The notes under the pieces were generated by a model, which saw nothing but the letters and a program-made list of their open reading frames with translations, had not been told where the DNA came from and searched no databases. 64,000 nt of DNA from Gammaproteobacteria bacterium. Its GTDB lineage: Bacteria; Pseudomonadota; Gammaproteobacteria; DSM-16500. Shown here in pieces: positions 9,485 through 17,876 of the stretch. A program made the translations under genes and the position numbers. Where the stretch lies: contig JAJPJI010000020.1 of assembly GCA_021324305.1 (NCBI GenBank), positions 1 through 64,000 on the forward strand, in the 5' to 3' direction. Positions within the stretch are counted from its first letter, which is position 1; each line of letters starts with the position of its first letter.

Positions 9485-10138
9485 TTATTCGGTTTCTGAT
9501 TTTGCGCCTTCAAGCATGCCCAGCCGCATAGCCATCAGAGTCAACTCTACGTCACTGTTGATATTGAGTTTATCAAAAATACGATAACGGTAACTATTTA
9601 CAGTCTTCGGGCTTAAACAGAGTTTTTTGGATATATCTTGTACTTTTTGACCTTGCGTAATCATTAGCATAATTTGCAGTTCACGCTCAGACAATAAATC
9701 CAGTGGTGATTCATCACCTTTGGTGAATCGCTTGATTGCTATTTGTTGGGCAATGCCCGGGCTGATATAGCGCTGACCTGAATGAATGGTGCGTATTGCC
9801 CGTATCATTTCCTCCGGATCGCAGCCTTTTGTAATATAGCCGGAAGCACCAGCTTGCAAAAGACGGGATGGATAAGGTTCGTCTTCATAGATAGTTAATG
9901 CAAGAATCTTGATATCCGGGTTGTGGCGAATCATTTTTCGGGTTGCTTCAAGGCCGCCGATTCCTGGCATGTGCACATCCATTACGACCACATCGGGAAC
10001 CAGTTCTTTAGCCAAGAGCACAGCTTCTTCGCCAGTGCTTGCTTCGCCTACCACTTTTATGGCTTGTACGTCTTGCAACAGGCGTTTGATGCCCATGCGC
10101 ACAAGTTCGTGATCATCAACTAACAGAACTTTTATCAA
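9485..10138 (-). CDS. uvrY: Two-component response regulator of the UvrY/GacA/LetA family
   Basis: A 217-residue NarL/FixJ-type regulator. The receiver domain (1-120) has the acidic pocket in VDDHE, the phosphoacceptor Asp in VMDVHMPG and Lys in YITKG; the C-terminal LuxR-type helix-turn-helix includes LLSERELQIMLMITQG and LSPKTVNSYRYRIF. In relatives, BarA/GacS/LetS phosphorylates it and it activates CsrA-sequestering small RNAs. No sensor kinase is encoded here. It starts with TTG behind AGGGGA. It precedes uvrC, the classic gammaproteobacterial order. In Legionella the orthologue is letA. Confidence 0.94.
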   Translation of the reverse strand: MIKVLLVDDHELVRMGIKRLLQDVQAIKVVGEASTGEEAVLLAKELVPDVVVMDVHMPGIGGLEATRKMIRHNPDIKILALTIYEDEPYPSRLLQAGASGYITKGCDPEEMIRAIRTIHSGQRYISPGIAQQIAIKRFTKGDESPLDLLSERELQIMLMITQGQKVQDISKKLCLSPKTVNSYRYRIFDKLNINSDVELTLMAMRLGMLEGAKSETE

Positions 10139-10166
10139 GGCTGTCCCCTAATATTCAGCTCGATTT

Positions 10167-10255
10167 TGGCGGAGAGAGAGGGATTCGAACCCCCGGTGCC
10201 CAGAGGACACAACGGTTTTCAAGACCGCCGCTTTCGACCGCTCAGCCATCTCTCC
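10167..10255 (-). tRNA. tRNA-Ser (anticodon TGA)
   Basis: An 89-base class II tRNA including an encoded CCA. The acceptor stem is GGAGAGA/TCTCTCC with discriminator G, followed by a long variable arm. The anticodon loop CTTGAAAA gives TGA. It lies 28 bases upstream of the uvrY start codon on the same strand. Confidence 0.96.
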
Positions 10256-10626
10256 AGTATATATATGATTACGTATTGGTCAATTCGCAAGCAGTGAATA
10301 TTAACGTTATTTTTAAATGACGTCTACATCATGTTGATAAAAAACTTTATATAGTGCACATGATGTAGCTAGTTCTTACATTTTCTACCAGCTAATTCTT
10401 CAAATTACAACCAAGCGATTCATTTCGTCTGGTATCGTCGTTTTTGTCACTGATCCAGAGTTTTCAGGCAAGGACACGACGGTATTATTTTTTTTGACTT
10501 TTGCTGCAACGCAAGCTGCAGCATATCAAAAAATAACTTTCACTAATACAGTTACTTATAAATCGAAATTAACATTATTTTTTACAAGCGTTATGGCTGT
10601 CAAGTCATCCTGACGTTTTTGTCAGG
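10256..10626. other. Non-coding gap between dnaQ and tRNA-Ser with several inverted repeats
   Basis: This 371-base AT-rich stretch holds no convincing reading frame. It contains a perfect 10-base inverted repeat CTACATCATG/CATGATGTAG (10324-10333 and 10359-10368, 25-base loop). It also holds an interrupted hairpin at 10488-10533, with an outer T-run/A-run stem and an inner TGCTGCA/TGCAGCA stem. A six-base stem CCTGAC/GTCAGG follows the dnaQ stop directly but has no T-tract on the dnaQ strand. It must also contain the tRNA-Ser promoter, which I could not place. Confidence 0.5.
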
Positions 10627-11331
10627 TCAGTCCATCCAGATACATTTACCCTTTGATTTCATTAATGCAAGATATTTTTCATGTTCGCTCAATTCTTCCG
10701 CATCTGCGTGCAGCACAATCAGAGTATGTTTCTCTACTGGCAGGGTAACAGAACTATCTGTATGTTTTCCGTTTTGAGTTTCATTTTCGGCGATAGTATC
10801 AAAAAAACTTCCTTGTCCGCCAGTCATGGCCAGATAGACTTGTGCCAATAAATGCGCATCCAATAACGCACCATGCAGCTCACGCTTGGAATTATCAATA
10901 TGATAGCGTTTGCACAACGCATCCAGACTGTTGCGCTGGCCAACGTGCAATTGTCTGGCAATCTGCAGCGTATCAATGATCCGGCAATAATCAGTGATTG
11001 TTTTCCAGCCTTGGCGGGTCAAAATCAGTTCATGATTGAGGAAGCCCACATCGAAAGGTGCGTTATGAATAATCAGCTCGGCATCCGAAATAAAATCCAT
11101 CAATTCCTGGCTGATCTGGCTAAACACTGGTTTGTCTTTCAGAAATTCATTCGTGATGCCATGAACAGCAAGCGCGCCTGCCTCCACTTCACGTTCAGGA
11201 TTGATGAACTGATGAAAATGCTTGCCGGTCAATTTGCGATTGATCATTTCCAGGCAGCCAATTTCAATGATTCGATGACCATCTTCTATGCGTATGCCTG
11301 TTGTTTCAGTATCTAGAATTACCTGCCGCAT
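10627..11331 (-). CDS. dnaQ: DNA polymerase III epsilon subunit (proofreading 3'-5' exonuclease)
   Basis: A 234-residue DEDDh exonuclease that proofreads the replicative polymerase. Exo I is at the N-terminus (VILDTETTGI, Asp7 and Glu9), Exo II is IIHNAPFDVGFLNHEL around residues 88-103, and Exo IIIepsilon is HGALLDAHLLAQVYLAMTGGQ near residue 155, with the catalytic His and Asp. The C-terminal tail that binds the alpha subunit is less conserved. It lies on the same strand as rnhA and yafS, the usual gammaproteobacterial dnaQ/rnhA neighbourhood, here all in one direction. Confidence 0.96.
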   Translation of the reverse strand: MRQVILDTETTGIRIEDGHRIIEIGCLEMINRKLTGKHFHQFINPEREVEAGALAVHGITNEFLKDKPVFSQISQELMDFISDAELIIHNAPFDVGFLNHELILTRQGWKTITDYCRIIDTLQIARQLHVGQRNSLDALCKRYHIDNSKRELHGALLDAHLLAQVYLAMTGGQGSFFDTIAENETQNGKHTDSSVTLPVEKHTLIVLHADAEELSEHEKYLALMKSKGKCIWMD

Positions 11332-11392
11332 ATCTTAATTTATTCCTGTATTTTGACATTTGACGGTTTTCGTCATCTGAATTATACATCCA

Positions 11393-11842
11393 TTATCGGG
11401 ATGTGGATTTTAACAATTCATCAATCGCCTGGTTTGCAATACCATCGACCAATTCGTTTTCCGGATGCCCGCTGTGTCCTTTCACCCAGTGCCAATTCAC
11501 ATGATGCCGCCCTGCCTCCTTATCAAGCGCCTGCCATAGATCTGCATTTTTCACCAATGATTTGTCGGCTTTTTTCCAGCCGCGTTTCTTCCAGCCTGTT
11601 AACCATTCGGTAATTCCCTTCTGGAGGTATTGTGAATCAGTATGCAGTTCAATTTTACATGATTCGTTCAGCGCGGCGAGTGCTTGAATGGCAGCCATGA
11701 GCTCCATCCGGTTATTGGTTGTGTGTTGCTCTGCTCCGGAGAGAATTTTTTCGTGACTTCCATAGCGCAACAAGGCGCCCCACCCGCCTGGCCCGGGATT
11801 TCCCCTGCAGGCACCATCTGTATATATTTGTACATGTTTCAT
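11393..11842 (-). CDS. rnhA: Ribonuclease HI
   Basis: A 149-residue enzyme that cleaves the RNA strand of RNA-DNA hybrids. The DEDD catalytic set is visible: Asp9 in [17 protein letters not shown], Glu47 in NNRMELMAA, Asp69 in HTDSQYL, and the last Asp in [11 protein letters not shown]. The basic handle [19 protein letters not shown] is present, as in E. coli RNase HI (155 residues). Its ATG overlaps the stop of the upstream methyltransferase in an ATGA, which implies translational coupling. Confidence 0.97.
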   Translation of the reverse strand: MKHVQIYTDGACRGNPGPGGWGALLRYGSHEKILSGAEQHTTNNRMELMAAIQALAALNESCKIELHTDSQYLQKGITEWLTGWKKRGWKKADKSLVKNADLWQALDKEAGRHHVNWHWVKGHSGHPENELVDGIANQAIDELLKSTSR

Positions 11843-12597
11843 TTTGATTGTCTTGCAGTATGGCCTGAAATAGTAGTTGATATTCTAATTCCGCTTAATT
11901 GCTGCTTCCATTTTAAACGGATAGGTGTTAACGGAATGACCTTGGCGCGTGCGATTAGCACGTATACACCGCCGAATATTGGTAAGCATTTATTACCAAT
12001 ATACTCAAGAAAATGCAATTTCTGATATAGTCCCTGACTCTGGATTGGCGGTCTAAACAACGTGGACTGGTGTTTTTCCATTTCGAAGTCCGCAAGCTGA
12101 AGCCAGCTTTTGATTTTATTAAAATGGATAAAATTTGCTGACCATGGAATGGCTTTTTTATCACGCGCAAGCAGTTTTGTTAATCCCCACATGCTATAAG
12201 GATTAAACCCGGTAACGACGATTAATCCTTCAGGTTTGATGATCCGGCATGCCTCAGCCAATAACTGCCTGGGGTTATCGATGAATTCCAGTGTATGCGG
12301 GAGCATGACGAGGTCGATACTCCCGGTTAATATGGGCAGTTCATGATAATCACCTTCAATAAAACCCGGGATTTTTCCCTTGCTCATAAGCGGGCTGATC
12401 AGTGAGTGACAAGGAATTTTTGATGCGTTTAATAGCCTAAGCTGATGCGATACGCCGATTAACAATGCGTGTTTGCCATAATGCTTGTCCAGCAGTCCAA
12501 GCAATTGCTTTTCTTCAGCGTCCAGTAAGGTATGCCCCAGGAACTGCTGAGATAACCATTGATTCCAGTGCTGAAGGATTCGGTAGCCGTGTGCCAA
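11839..12597 (-). CDS. yafS: SAM-dependent methyltransferase, YafS-like
   Basis: A 252-residue class I methyltransferase-fold protein of unknown substrate. Seen here: a degenerate motif I (ALLIGVSHQ in place of a GxGxG loop), an acidic-loop region [24 protein letters not shown], and the post-motif [24 protein letters not shown]. This last pattern and the position directly before rnhA match E. coli YafS. The weak motif I leaves SAM binding uncertain. It has no leader or membrane segment, so it is probably cytosolic. It is the first gene of a yafS-rnhA-dnaQ run. Confidence 0.82.
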   Translation of the reverse strand: MAHGYRILQHWNQWLSQQFLGHTLLDAEEKQLLGLLDKHYGKHALLIGVSHQLRLLNASKIPCHSLISPLMSKGKIPGFIEGDYHELPILTGSIDLVMLPHTLEFIDNPRQLLAEACRIIKPEGLIVVTGFNPYSMWGLTKLLARDKKAIPWSANFIHFNKIKSWLQLADFEMEKHQSTLFRPPIQSQGLYQKLHFLEYIGNKCLPIFGGVYVLIARAKVIPLTPIRLKWKQQLSGIRISTTISGHTARQSK

Positions 12598-13091
12598 AGC
12601 CTTATATTCTCCCGACTAATTCCTTGTACAAAGAATAACTATTGAACCATGCTATCTTATTCAATGCGCTGTCTGTATGCCATGCTGGCGATGAAAAAGG
12701 AAAGTTATTCTTTTACCAAGTCTAATTTGGTACTATAACATACCAGATCTTGACGTACAGTAATTAATCAGTCATGCCTGGCATCCGATTAATGAATTCG
12801 ACAACTATAAAAAAACAAAGACTTGATTATGTTGGATTTAACAGAATATGTTGCATGGTATTTCTGATGTCTGTAAATTCCGTAGCGCACATACCAGGTC
12901 TCGAATCATTGAGCAGTGGTTAGTTAAGATAGTTGAATCTTTTAATACACAGTAATCTTTAGTAATGTGTATTGAGTGAAAGAGGATGAGTGTCAAAAAG
13001 GTGAGCGCTTCTCTGGTCAGTAAAACGGAAAAGCAGATGTGAGAAATCTACAGCTGATTTCTCCAAACTTAATTTAAAAGGAAGACTTTAT
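12598..13091. other. Intergenic region between divergent yafS and mltD
   Basis: 494 bases without a credible gene; many gammaproteobacteria carry gloB at this position. It holds the divergent promoters and the mltD leader. A perfect 8-base inverted repeat AATACACA/TGTGTATT (12944-12951 and 12966-12973, 14-base loop) lies about 120 bases before mltD and could be an operator. The mltD ribosome site AAGGAAG is at 13079-13085. Confidence 0.5.
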
Positions 13092-14843
13092 TTGACTAGA
13101 ATTTGGAAAAATCTGTTTTGCCAAATTTTTTCTTTGCGAAGCCTGAAGGAAGTTTTCGGCGAATTTGCTACAAAACTATTTGTTTTGATTATTAGTTGCG
13201 CATTAGTAAGTGGCTCATCGTTTGCTTCGCCAAGTGCAGAAGGTATTCAGGTATATCAAAAAAATATGCATTTATCGCCAGAACACAAGCAGAAACTGGC
13301 TGATGATATTACACGCTATCGCAATGCCGATAACCTCTGGGATGTATTACGCGACGAATTTTCACTGCCTCATTATGAAGACAGTCCGGCAGTTCAGGCC
13401 AAGATTGAATGGTTTATGAATAACCAGGATTACCTGCTCCGTTCCGCATCACGTGCCGCTCCGTATCTTTACTACATTTTGCAGCAGGTAAAAAAACGCC
13501 ATCTGCCAGCAGAGCTGGTTTTACTGCCGATTGTCGAAAGCGGCTATAATCCTTTTTCTGTTTCTAATGTCGGTGCTTCCGGTATCTGGCAGCTTATGCC
13601 TGATACTGCCTCCGGATTGGGAGTAAAGCGTGACTGGTGGTATGACGGACGCCGGGATGTGATTGCCTCTACCAGGGCGGCATTAAACTACCTGGCTTAC
13701 TTGCAAAGCTTTTTCGAAGGTAACTGGCTGCTTGCAATCGCTGCCTACAATACAGGTGAAGGTAATGTGCTGGCTGCGATCAAAAGAAATATCAGGGATG
13801 GCAGAGACACTGATTTTTGGTCATTACCGGTAGCGCAACAAACAAGAGATTATGTTCCCAGTCTGTTAGCATTGGCTGTGATTATCAGCAGACCTGACCG
13901 TTATCCCGTTTACTTTCCGCCAGTCAGAAATGCACCTTATCTCGCCCAGATAGATGTTGGCACCCAGATAAATTTAAAATATGCAGCCATGCTGGCCGGA
14001 ATCAGCCATCGTAAAATGATTCAGCTTAATCCTGGATTCAAAGGGCCTTCTACTTCTACCAGGGGTCCCTATAAGCTGGTGTTGCCAATAGAAAACGTTG
14101 AGCAATTCACTGAAAACCTTGCCAGATCGCCGCTCAATCATCAAATTAACTGGATACACTACAGGGTAAAATCCGGGGATACGCTGGCGTCAATTTCAAG
14201 AAAGTTCAGTACCACAATCTTTGATATACGCAAGATGAATCATCTGAGTAAATCGACGGTCAGACCAGGCACAAATTTGCTGATCCCAAATACAGGAGTC
14301 CCTTCTTCTTCAAGCTCGGATGATGAATTGGCCCAGGTACAGGAAATCGTGGCGTCTAATGATACCAACGGCAGGAATAGTGAAGAAGCGATGATTATCG
14401 CAAACCGTTTAAGAAAAGTCGAAGACATTGTCCCTGTTGTCAAACAGGCAAAATCATCCAGATCATATACACTGCAACCTGGCGATACGATTTATATGGT
14501 ACGCACCAAAGACACACTTGAGAGTATAGCCAGACGTTTCCATATCAGCAGCCGAGCACTCCGGGAAGCAAATAATCTTACTGGTAAAAAAGTAAAACCC
14601 GGTAAACAATTAATCATACCAACGCATCCAGTGTCGGTTGCACAATACAGTTCCCAGTCGGCAGGATCCAGAAGCTTACAACCTGGTGATACAATTTACA
14701 TGGTGCGTCGCGGTGATACGATCGAAAAAATTGCGAAGAAATTCCGTACCACTGCTTCCGCTATTCGCTTGACGAATGTGGTTGACAATGGATCTTTGGT
14801 TGAAGGCGAAAAAATTGTAATACCAACGCACATACGGGGTTAG
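13092..14843 (+). CDS. mltD: Membrane-bound lytic murein transglycosylase D with LysM repeats
   Basis: A 583-residue peptidoglycan-cleaving lytic transglycosylase. The start is TTG, 6 bases after AAGGAAG. A hydrophobic export segment (FVLIISCALVSGSSFA, about residues 30-46) is followed by the SLT domain near residues 130-250, with the catalytic Glu in LLPIVESGYNP plus GASGIWQLMP and AIAAYNTGEGNV. Three LysM motifs follow (about 355-400, 457-515 and 530-580), which bind glycan chains. The second and third are preceded by the same LQPGDTIYMVR segment, so the last repeat looks like an internal duplication. I see no clear lipobox Cys, so the lipoprotein status of E. coli MltD is not shown here. 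Confidence 0.94.
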   Translation: MTRIWKNLFCQIFSLRSLKEVFGEFATKLFVLIISCALVSGSSFASPSAEGIQVYQKNMHLSPEHKQKLADDITRYRNADNLWDVLRDEFSLPHYEDSPAVQAKIEWFMNNQDYLLRSASRAAPYLYYILQQVKKRHLPAELVLLPIVESGYNPFSVSNVGASGIWQLMPDTASGLGVKRDWWYDGRRDVIASTRAALNYLAYLQSFFEGNWLLAIAAYNTGEGNVLAAIKRNIRDGRDTDFWSLPVAQQTRDYVPSLLALAVIISRPDRYPVYFPPVRNAPYLAQIDVGTQINLKYAAMLAGISHRKMIQLNPGFKGPSTSTRGPYKLVLPIENVEQFTENLARSPLNHQINWIHYRVKSGDTLASISRKFSTTIFDIRKMNHLSKSTVRPGTNLLIPNTGVPSSSSSDDELAQVQEIVASNDTNGRNSEEAMIIANRLRKVEDIVPVVKQAKSSRSYTLQPGDTIYMVRTKDTLESIARRFHISSRALREANNLTGKKVKPGKQLIIPTHPVSVAQYSSQSAGSRSLQPGDTIYMVRRGDTIEKIAKKFRTTASAIRLTNVVDNGSLVEGEKIVIPTHIRG

Positions 14844-14901
14844 TTTTTATTTTTTTCTGGAACAATCACTTAATTTATCAATCTCAAGGAGTAAAAACTG
14901 T

Positions 14902-15330
14902 ATGACAATTAAAAAAATAGTATTCACCAGTTTAATAGCGATGAGCATGAGCACTGTATCCATGTTTGCTCACGCTGGATTGGTTATTACTAATAATACA
15001 AAACAGGATTCTACCTCTAGTATTTTTGGCACCTGTTCAACTGCCCTGCCCGGCGGCATCGTCAAGGCTGGAGAACAAAATCATAAAGTCGATGATATCA
15101 CGATCGGATTGGCTTGCTGGGGACACGAATCAAACTGTGTAGCGGATGTATATATGACAGCTGATTGCGAAAAATCCGGAGCAAGCAAAATTGCAACGGT
15201 TGTATTTGACACAAGCAAAGGCGTCCGATCTGTTACAATGAATTCTTCACAATATACCATCACTGCACCAATTGGCGGATTTTTCTTCCAGGTTGATGGT
15301 GGTCCTTCTGCTCTTGCCAGCAAGAAATAA
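14902..15330 (+). CDS. Small secreted four-cysteine protein of unknown function
   Basis: A 142-residue protein with a clear Sec signal peptide (hydrophobic FTSLIAMSMSTVSMFAHA, likely cleaved after AHA at residue 25). The mature part has four cysteines (Cys45, Cys72, Cys79, Cys89), which would allow two disulfides in the periplasm or outside. It is rich in Thr, Ser and Gly and probably beta-sheet. AAGGAG lies before the ATG. It follows mltD by 58 bases and may share its transcript. I recognise no family. Confidence 0.75.
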   Translation: MTIKKIVFTSLIAMSMSTVSMFAHAGLVITNNTKQDSTSSIFGTCSTALPGGIVKAGEQNHKVDDITIGLACWGHESNCVADVYMTADCEKSGASKIATVVFDTSKGVRSVTMNSSQYTITAPIGGFFFQVDGGPSALASKK

Positions 15331-15340
15331 ATCTTTTCTG

Positions 15341-15370
15341 TTTCCCGGGTTGCTTTCGCATCTCGGGAAA
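15341..15370 (+). terminator. Hairpin after the small secreted protein gene
   Basis: TTTCCCGGG (15341-15349) pairs with CTCGGGAAA (15362-15370) through nine pairs including one G-T, with a 12-base loop, 11 bases after the stop codon. There is no T-tract, so termination is plausible but not typical. Confidence 0.45.
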
Positions 15371-15676
15371 CACCTTCGTTTGACAGAATCTGTCATTTCA
15401 GTCTCTCTTTTTTAGAAGCAATTTTTGATTGCTATCACTTTCTGGCCGAGCAATAATCCAGAAACGGCAGTTACCATGCAGTGTGACGCAACAATAATTC
15501 CGGATGACGAAAATGTCCGCAAATTTTTGTGCTTATCTTGCAGCAATCTTATCTTTGGTGTTTGTTCACGATTGCCGTTTAGGGAATGATTCAAATTCGT
15601 TTTCCGGATAAACCCCGGGTTGAATTTGTATATTAACGACTTTGCATTTCATACGCATTTCATACAAGGAGTAATA
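15371..15676. other. Intergenic stretch before the second small secreted protein
   Basis: About 306 bases with no supported gene. A 60-codon minus-strand frame here has no ribosome site or recognisable protein character. The region must contain the promoter of the following gene; I could not assign clear boxes. Confidence 0.4.
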
Positions 15677-16114
15677 ATGAAAAAAAGTTTAATAATCAGT
15701 CTTGCAGCCACACTTATTTCATTCGCAAATGTTTCACATGCTGATTTCACTATCCGAACACTCGGTGTAAACGGATGCTCGAATCTTGCCGGTCAATGGG
15801 CGGGTGTAGGCCAGGTTTCAAACTGGATGATTGACTGTAATTATCACGGATCTGGGCAAATGAGTGGTATTGATGGCGCTGGTAAATTCACCTTGAATAT
15901 TAACATTGATAAAGATTCAGGTAGTTTTCTGTGTCCAGCCCATACTTCCAAGCAATTAGAGGGTACTTGTGTGAATGGTAATCTTTACATTAATACCGGA
16001 TACGGTGATTTGAGCGGCAGCGTTTCTCAGAATATAGGTAACGCCAAAGGTACGCTGACAATTGCCCCTGGTGTTTCTGCTGATGTGAGCATTCAATTCC
16101 AGCGAGCTGGATAG
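15677..16114 (+). CDS. Small secreted four-cysteine protein of unknown function (second)
   Basis: A 145-residue protein with a textbook signal peptide (MKKSLIISLAATLISFANVSHA, cleavage after SHA at residue 22). The mature part is rich in Gly, Asn and Ser and has four cysteines (Cys34, Cys54, Cys86, Cys98). Alternating hydrophobic patterns such as FTLNINID and GTLTIAPG suggest a small beta-barrel or sandwich. I chose the ATG at 15677 because AAGGAG lies 7 bases upstream and the signal peptide begins there; a longer frame from 15620 adds 19 residues without support. It is not obviously homologous to the preceding secreted protein beyond the cysteine number. Function unknown. Confidence 0.75.
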   Translation: MKKSLIISLAATLISFANVSHADFTIRTLGVNGCSNLAGQWAGVGQVSNWMIDCNYHGSGQMSGIDGAGKFTLNINIDKDSGSFLCPAHTSKQLEGTCVNGNLYINTGYGDLSGSVSQNIGNAKGTLTIAPGVSADVSIQFQRAG

Positions 16115-16121
16115 CAAGCCG

Positions 16122-16156
16122 CTCTCTCTCCCCCCGATAAAATCGGGAGGAGAGAG
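16122..16156. terminator. Strong hairpin between convergent genes
   Basis: A C/T-rich arm ending CCCCGAT (16124-16138) pairs with ATCGGGAGGAGAGAG (16142-16156), 14 of 15 positions, with a three-base loop. It lies exactly between a plus-strand gene ending at 16114 and a minus-strand gene ending at 16181, so it probably serves both strands although there is no long T-run. Confidence 0.7.
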
Positions 16157-16180
16157 AATCGTGATATCTGATTCTATTGC

Positions 16181-17593
16181 TTATGCGATATCCCAGGTAA
16201 CCTGACCAGAGAATACATCTGCTCCGCCGCTGACACTGCCATTCGTTGATACTGATTCAGCACCAGTAACCAGAGCCGGCGGATTGACATTGGCGTCACG
16301 GATGAACACGTGTACCCAGCCTAAATCAAGTCCCACCGTTTTGGTCGCTTGGAAATGACCGCCGACAGCAACAACGTAGCGATCATTGTCCGGAAGTTGA
16401 ACATTTCGATAGGCATCCTGAATGGGTGACTGGTCATAACCGACGCCGCCGCGCACGATGATGGTATCGGTTGGATAGTAATTGGCACCGAGAGAAATAT
16501 TCCATGTATTTCGATAATGCTCAGGAATAGTAACCTGGATATCCGTACTGGAAGCAATGATTGTGTTAGGGTTGTTCACAGCTCCAGCGACTCCGTTGAG
16601 GTTCAGTGTATTAAACGAACTCCATTGTGTGTAAATCGCGCTGCCTAATAATGCCCAGTTAGGATTGAGTTTGTGGAAGATGCTTAATGCTGTGTAGGCA
16701 GGTAGTTTAACATTGGTATAGGCATTGCCAGAAATAAGCGGTGATACATGGTTATTAACCAATGCTGCAATTTTACCTTCAAATCGGCTGTTACCTGTGA
16801 AGTGATGGACAACCTGGGAGTGGTAGCTGATACCGGCGCGAGTATTGGGCGTGAATTCATACAATGCACCTAGGTGATAACCATATCCTGTGTCATTTGC
16901 CTTATTTGTGCTGATCGTGTCGGAGGCCGGATCAATTGTTTTTGCTGCGAATGGGGACGGGTTGATTAATCCTGCAACACTGTCAAATTCAGCATAAGCC
17001 CTCTGTATATCAAAACCGGCACCGATGGATGCCTTGTCGGTTACCTTGAAGCCGAGTGAGGGACTGATATCGATGACGGTGATGGATGTCATGGTGGCTG
17101 CATACCGTAAAGGTGTACTTTTCCCATAATTGGTCTTTAAGCCGAATGGAACATCTACACTGAAACCAAATCCCAGTCGTTCAGTGAGTGGCGTGACATA
17201 ATGCAGCGCGGGAACAATACTGAATTCACCGCCTTGGGCTGTGACATTGTTGAAAGTATATGTTGTGGGAGAAATCCTGGTAAATGGCGGTGTGGGAATC
17301 AGAAATAATGAATTTTCAGTGACGCTTACGTTACCTTTGTATTTGAAGTCAGACATAATTGCTGAGCCGCCAAATACAATTTGCTGATTCTGGAATCGCG
17401 TGATACCTGCCGGGTTATACCAGGCTGTACTCGCATCGTTTGCTTCTGCTGCGTAACCGGCATGATAATTGCCTACACTGGCGCCATCCTGCTCCCATAA
17501 CTGGAATGCTGAGGCCATCGCCTGGGATGAAATTCCGAATATTCCTGAAGCACAGAGTACAGTGACGAAGCGGCGCATGACAAAATGTTTCAT
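16181..17593 (-). CDS. fadL: Outer-membrane long-chain fatty-acid transporter, FadL/OmpP1 family (first copy)
   Basis: A 470-residue beta-barrel porin for hydrophobic substrates. A signal peptide (FVTVLCASGIFGISSQAMA, cleaved near residue 27) is followed by the FadL N-terminal plug pattern AFQLWEQDGASVGNYHAGYAAEANDASTAW with the NPAG motif after it, here WYNPAGITRF. Repeated amphipathic strands run to the C-terminus, which ends in the aromatic-rich VTWDIA. Together with the FadL at 52984-54318 and the fad genes in the window, it points to long-chain fatty-acid uptake, though relatives also import aromatic hydrocarbons. It stands alone, with its own leader region and a shared downstream hairpin. 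Confidence 0.92.
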   Translation of the reverse strand: MKHFVMRRFVTVLCASGIFGISSQAMASAFQLWEQDGASVGNYHAGYAAEANDASTAWYNPAGITRFQNQQIVFGGSAIMSDFKYKGNVSVTENSLFLIPTPPFTRISPTTYTFNNVTAQGGEFSIVPALHYVTPLTERLGFGFSVDVPFGLKTNYGKSTPLRYAATMTSITVIDISPSLGFKVTDKASIGAGFDIQRAYAEFDSVAGLINPSPFAAKTIDPASDTISTNKANDTGYGYHLGALYEFTPNTRAGISYHSQVVHHFTGNSRFEGKIAALVNNHVSPLISGNAYTNVKLPAYTALSIFHKLNPNWALLGSAIYTQWSSFNTLNLNGVAGAVNNPNTIIASSTDIQVTIPEHYRNTWNISLGANYYPTDTIIVRGGVGYDQSPIQDAYRNVQLPDNDRYVVAVGGHFQATKTVGLDLGWVHVFIRDANVNPPALVTGAESVSTNGSVSGGADVFSGQVTWDIA

Positions 17594-17655
17594 TGAATCT
17601 CTCTCCTTAAAACTTTTTATTGTTTATCTCCTAACGCTCTACCAGGCGGTTCTAT

Positions 17656-17786
17656 GAGAATGTTTCAACGTGTAGCGAGCAGAGTGAGTGACAGGTTCAT
17701 ATTCACCACGAGGCTGCAAGGCAGACGCGGCAATCATCTTCTGTTATCTTCTCTGTCATCCTGCTGATACAGGTTGAAACACTCTC
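17656..17786. repeat. Long-range inverted repeat in the FadL leader region
   Basis: GAGAATGTTTCAAC (17656-17669) and GTTGAAACACTCTC (17773-17786) are inverted copies with 13 of 14 positions matching, separated by 103 bases. They bracket most of the divergent gap between fadL and the thioredoxin-like gene. They could form the base of a structured RNA or be two operator half-sites; nothing else identifies the element. Confidence 0.5.
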
Positions 17787-17876
17787 GTTCTATTCAATTC
17801 TGCTTGAAATAGGAGGCGGTGTAAGGATACCGTATTTACACGATAAAACAAACATTATAAACATGATGAGGTTGTT

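Noticed and set aside
10488-10533. T-run/A-run hairpin considered as a rho-independent terminator
   Set aside because: On both strands the GC-containing stem is followed by A residues, not T, so it does not have terminator polarity.
10256-10626. RsmY/RsmZ-type small RNA controlled by the neighbouring regulator
   Set aside because: I found too few GGA motifs in loops on either strand to support a CsrA-sequestering RNA.
15412-15594. A 60-codon minus-strand frame between the two secreted-protein genes
   Set aside because: No ribosome site, no promoter, composition like non-coding DNA; not supported as a gene.
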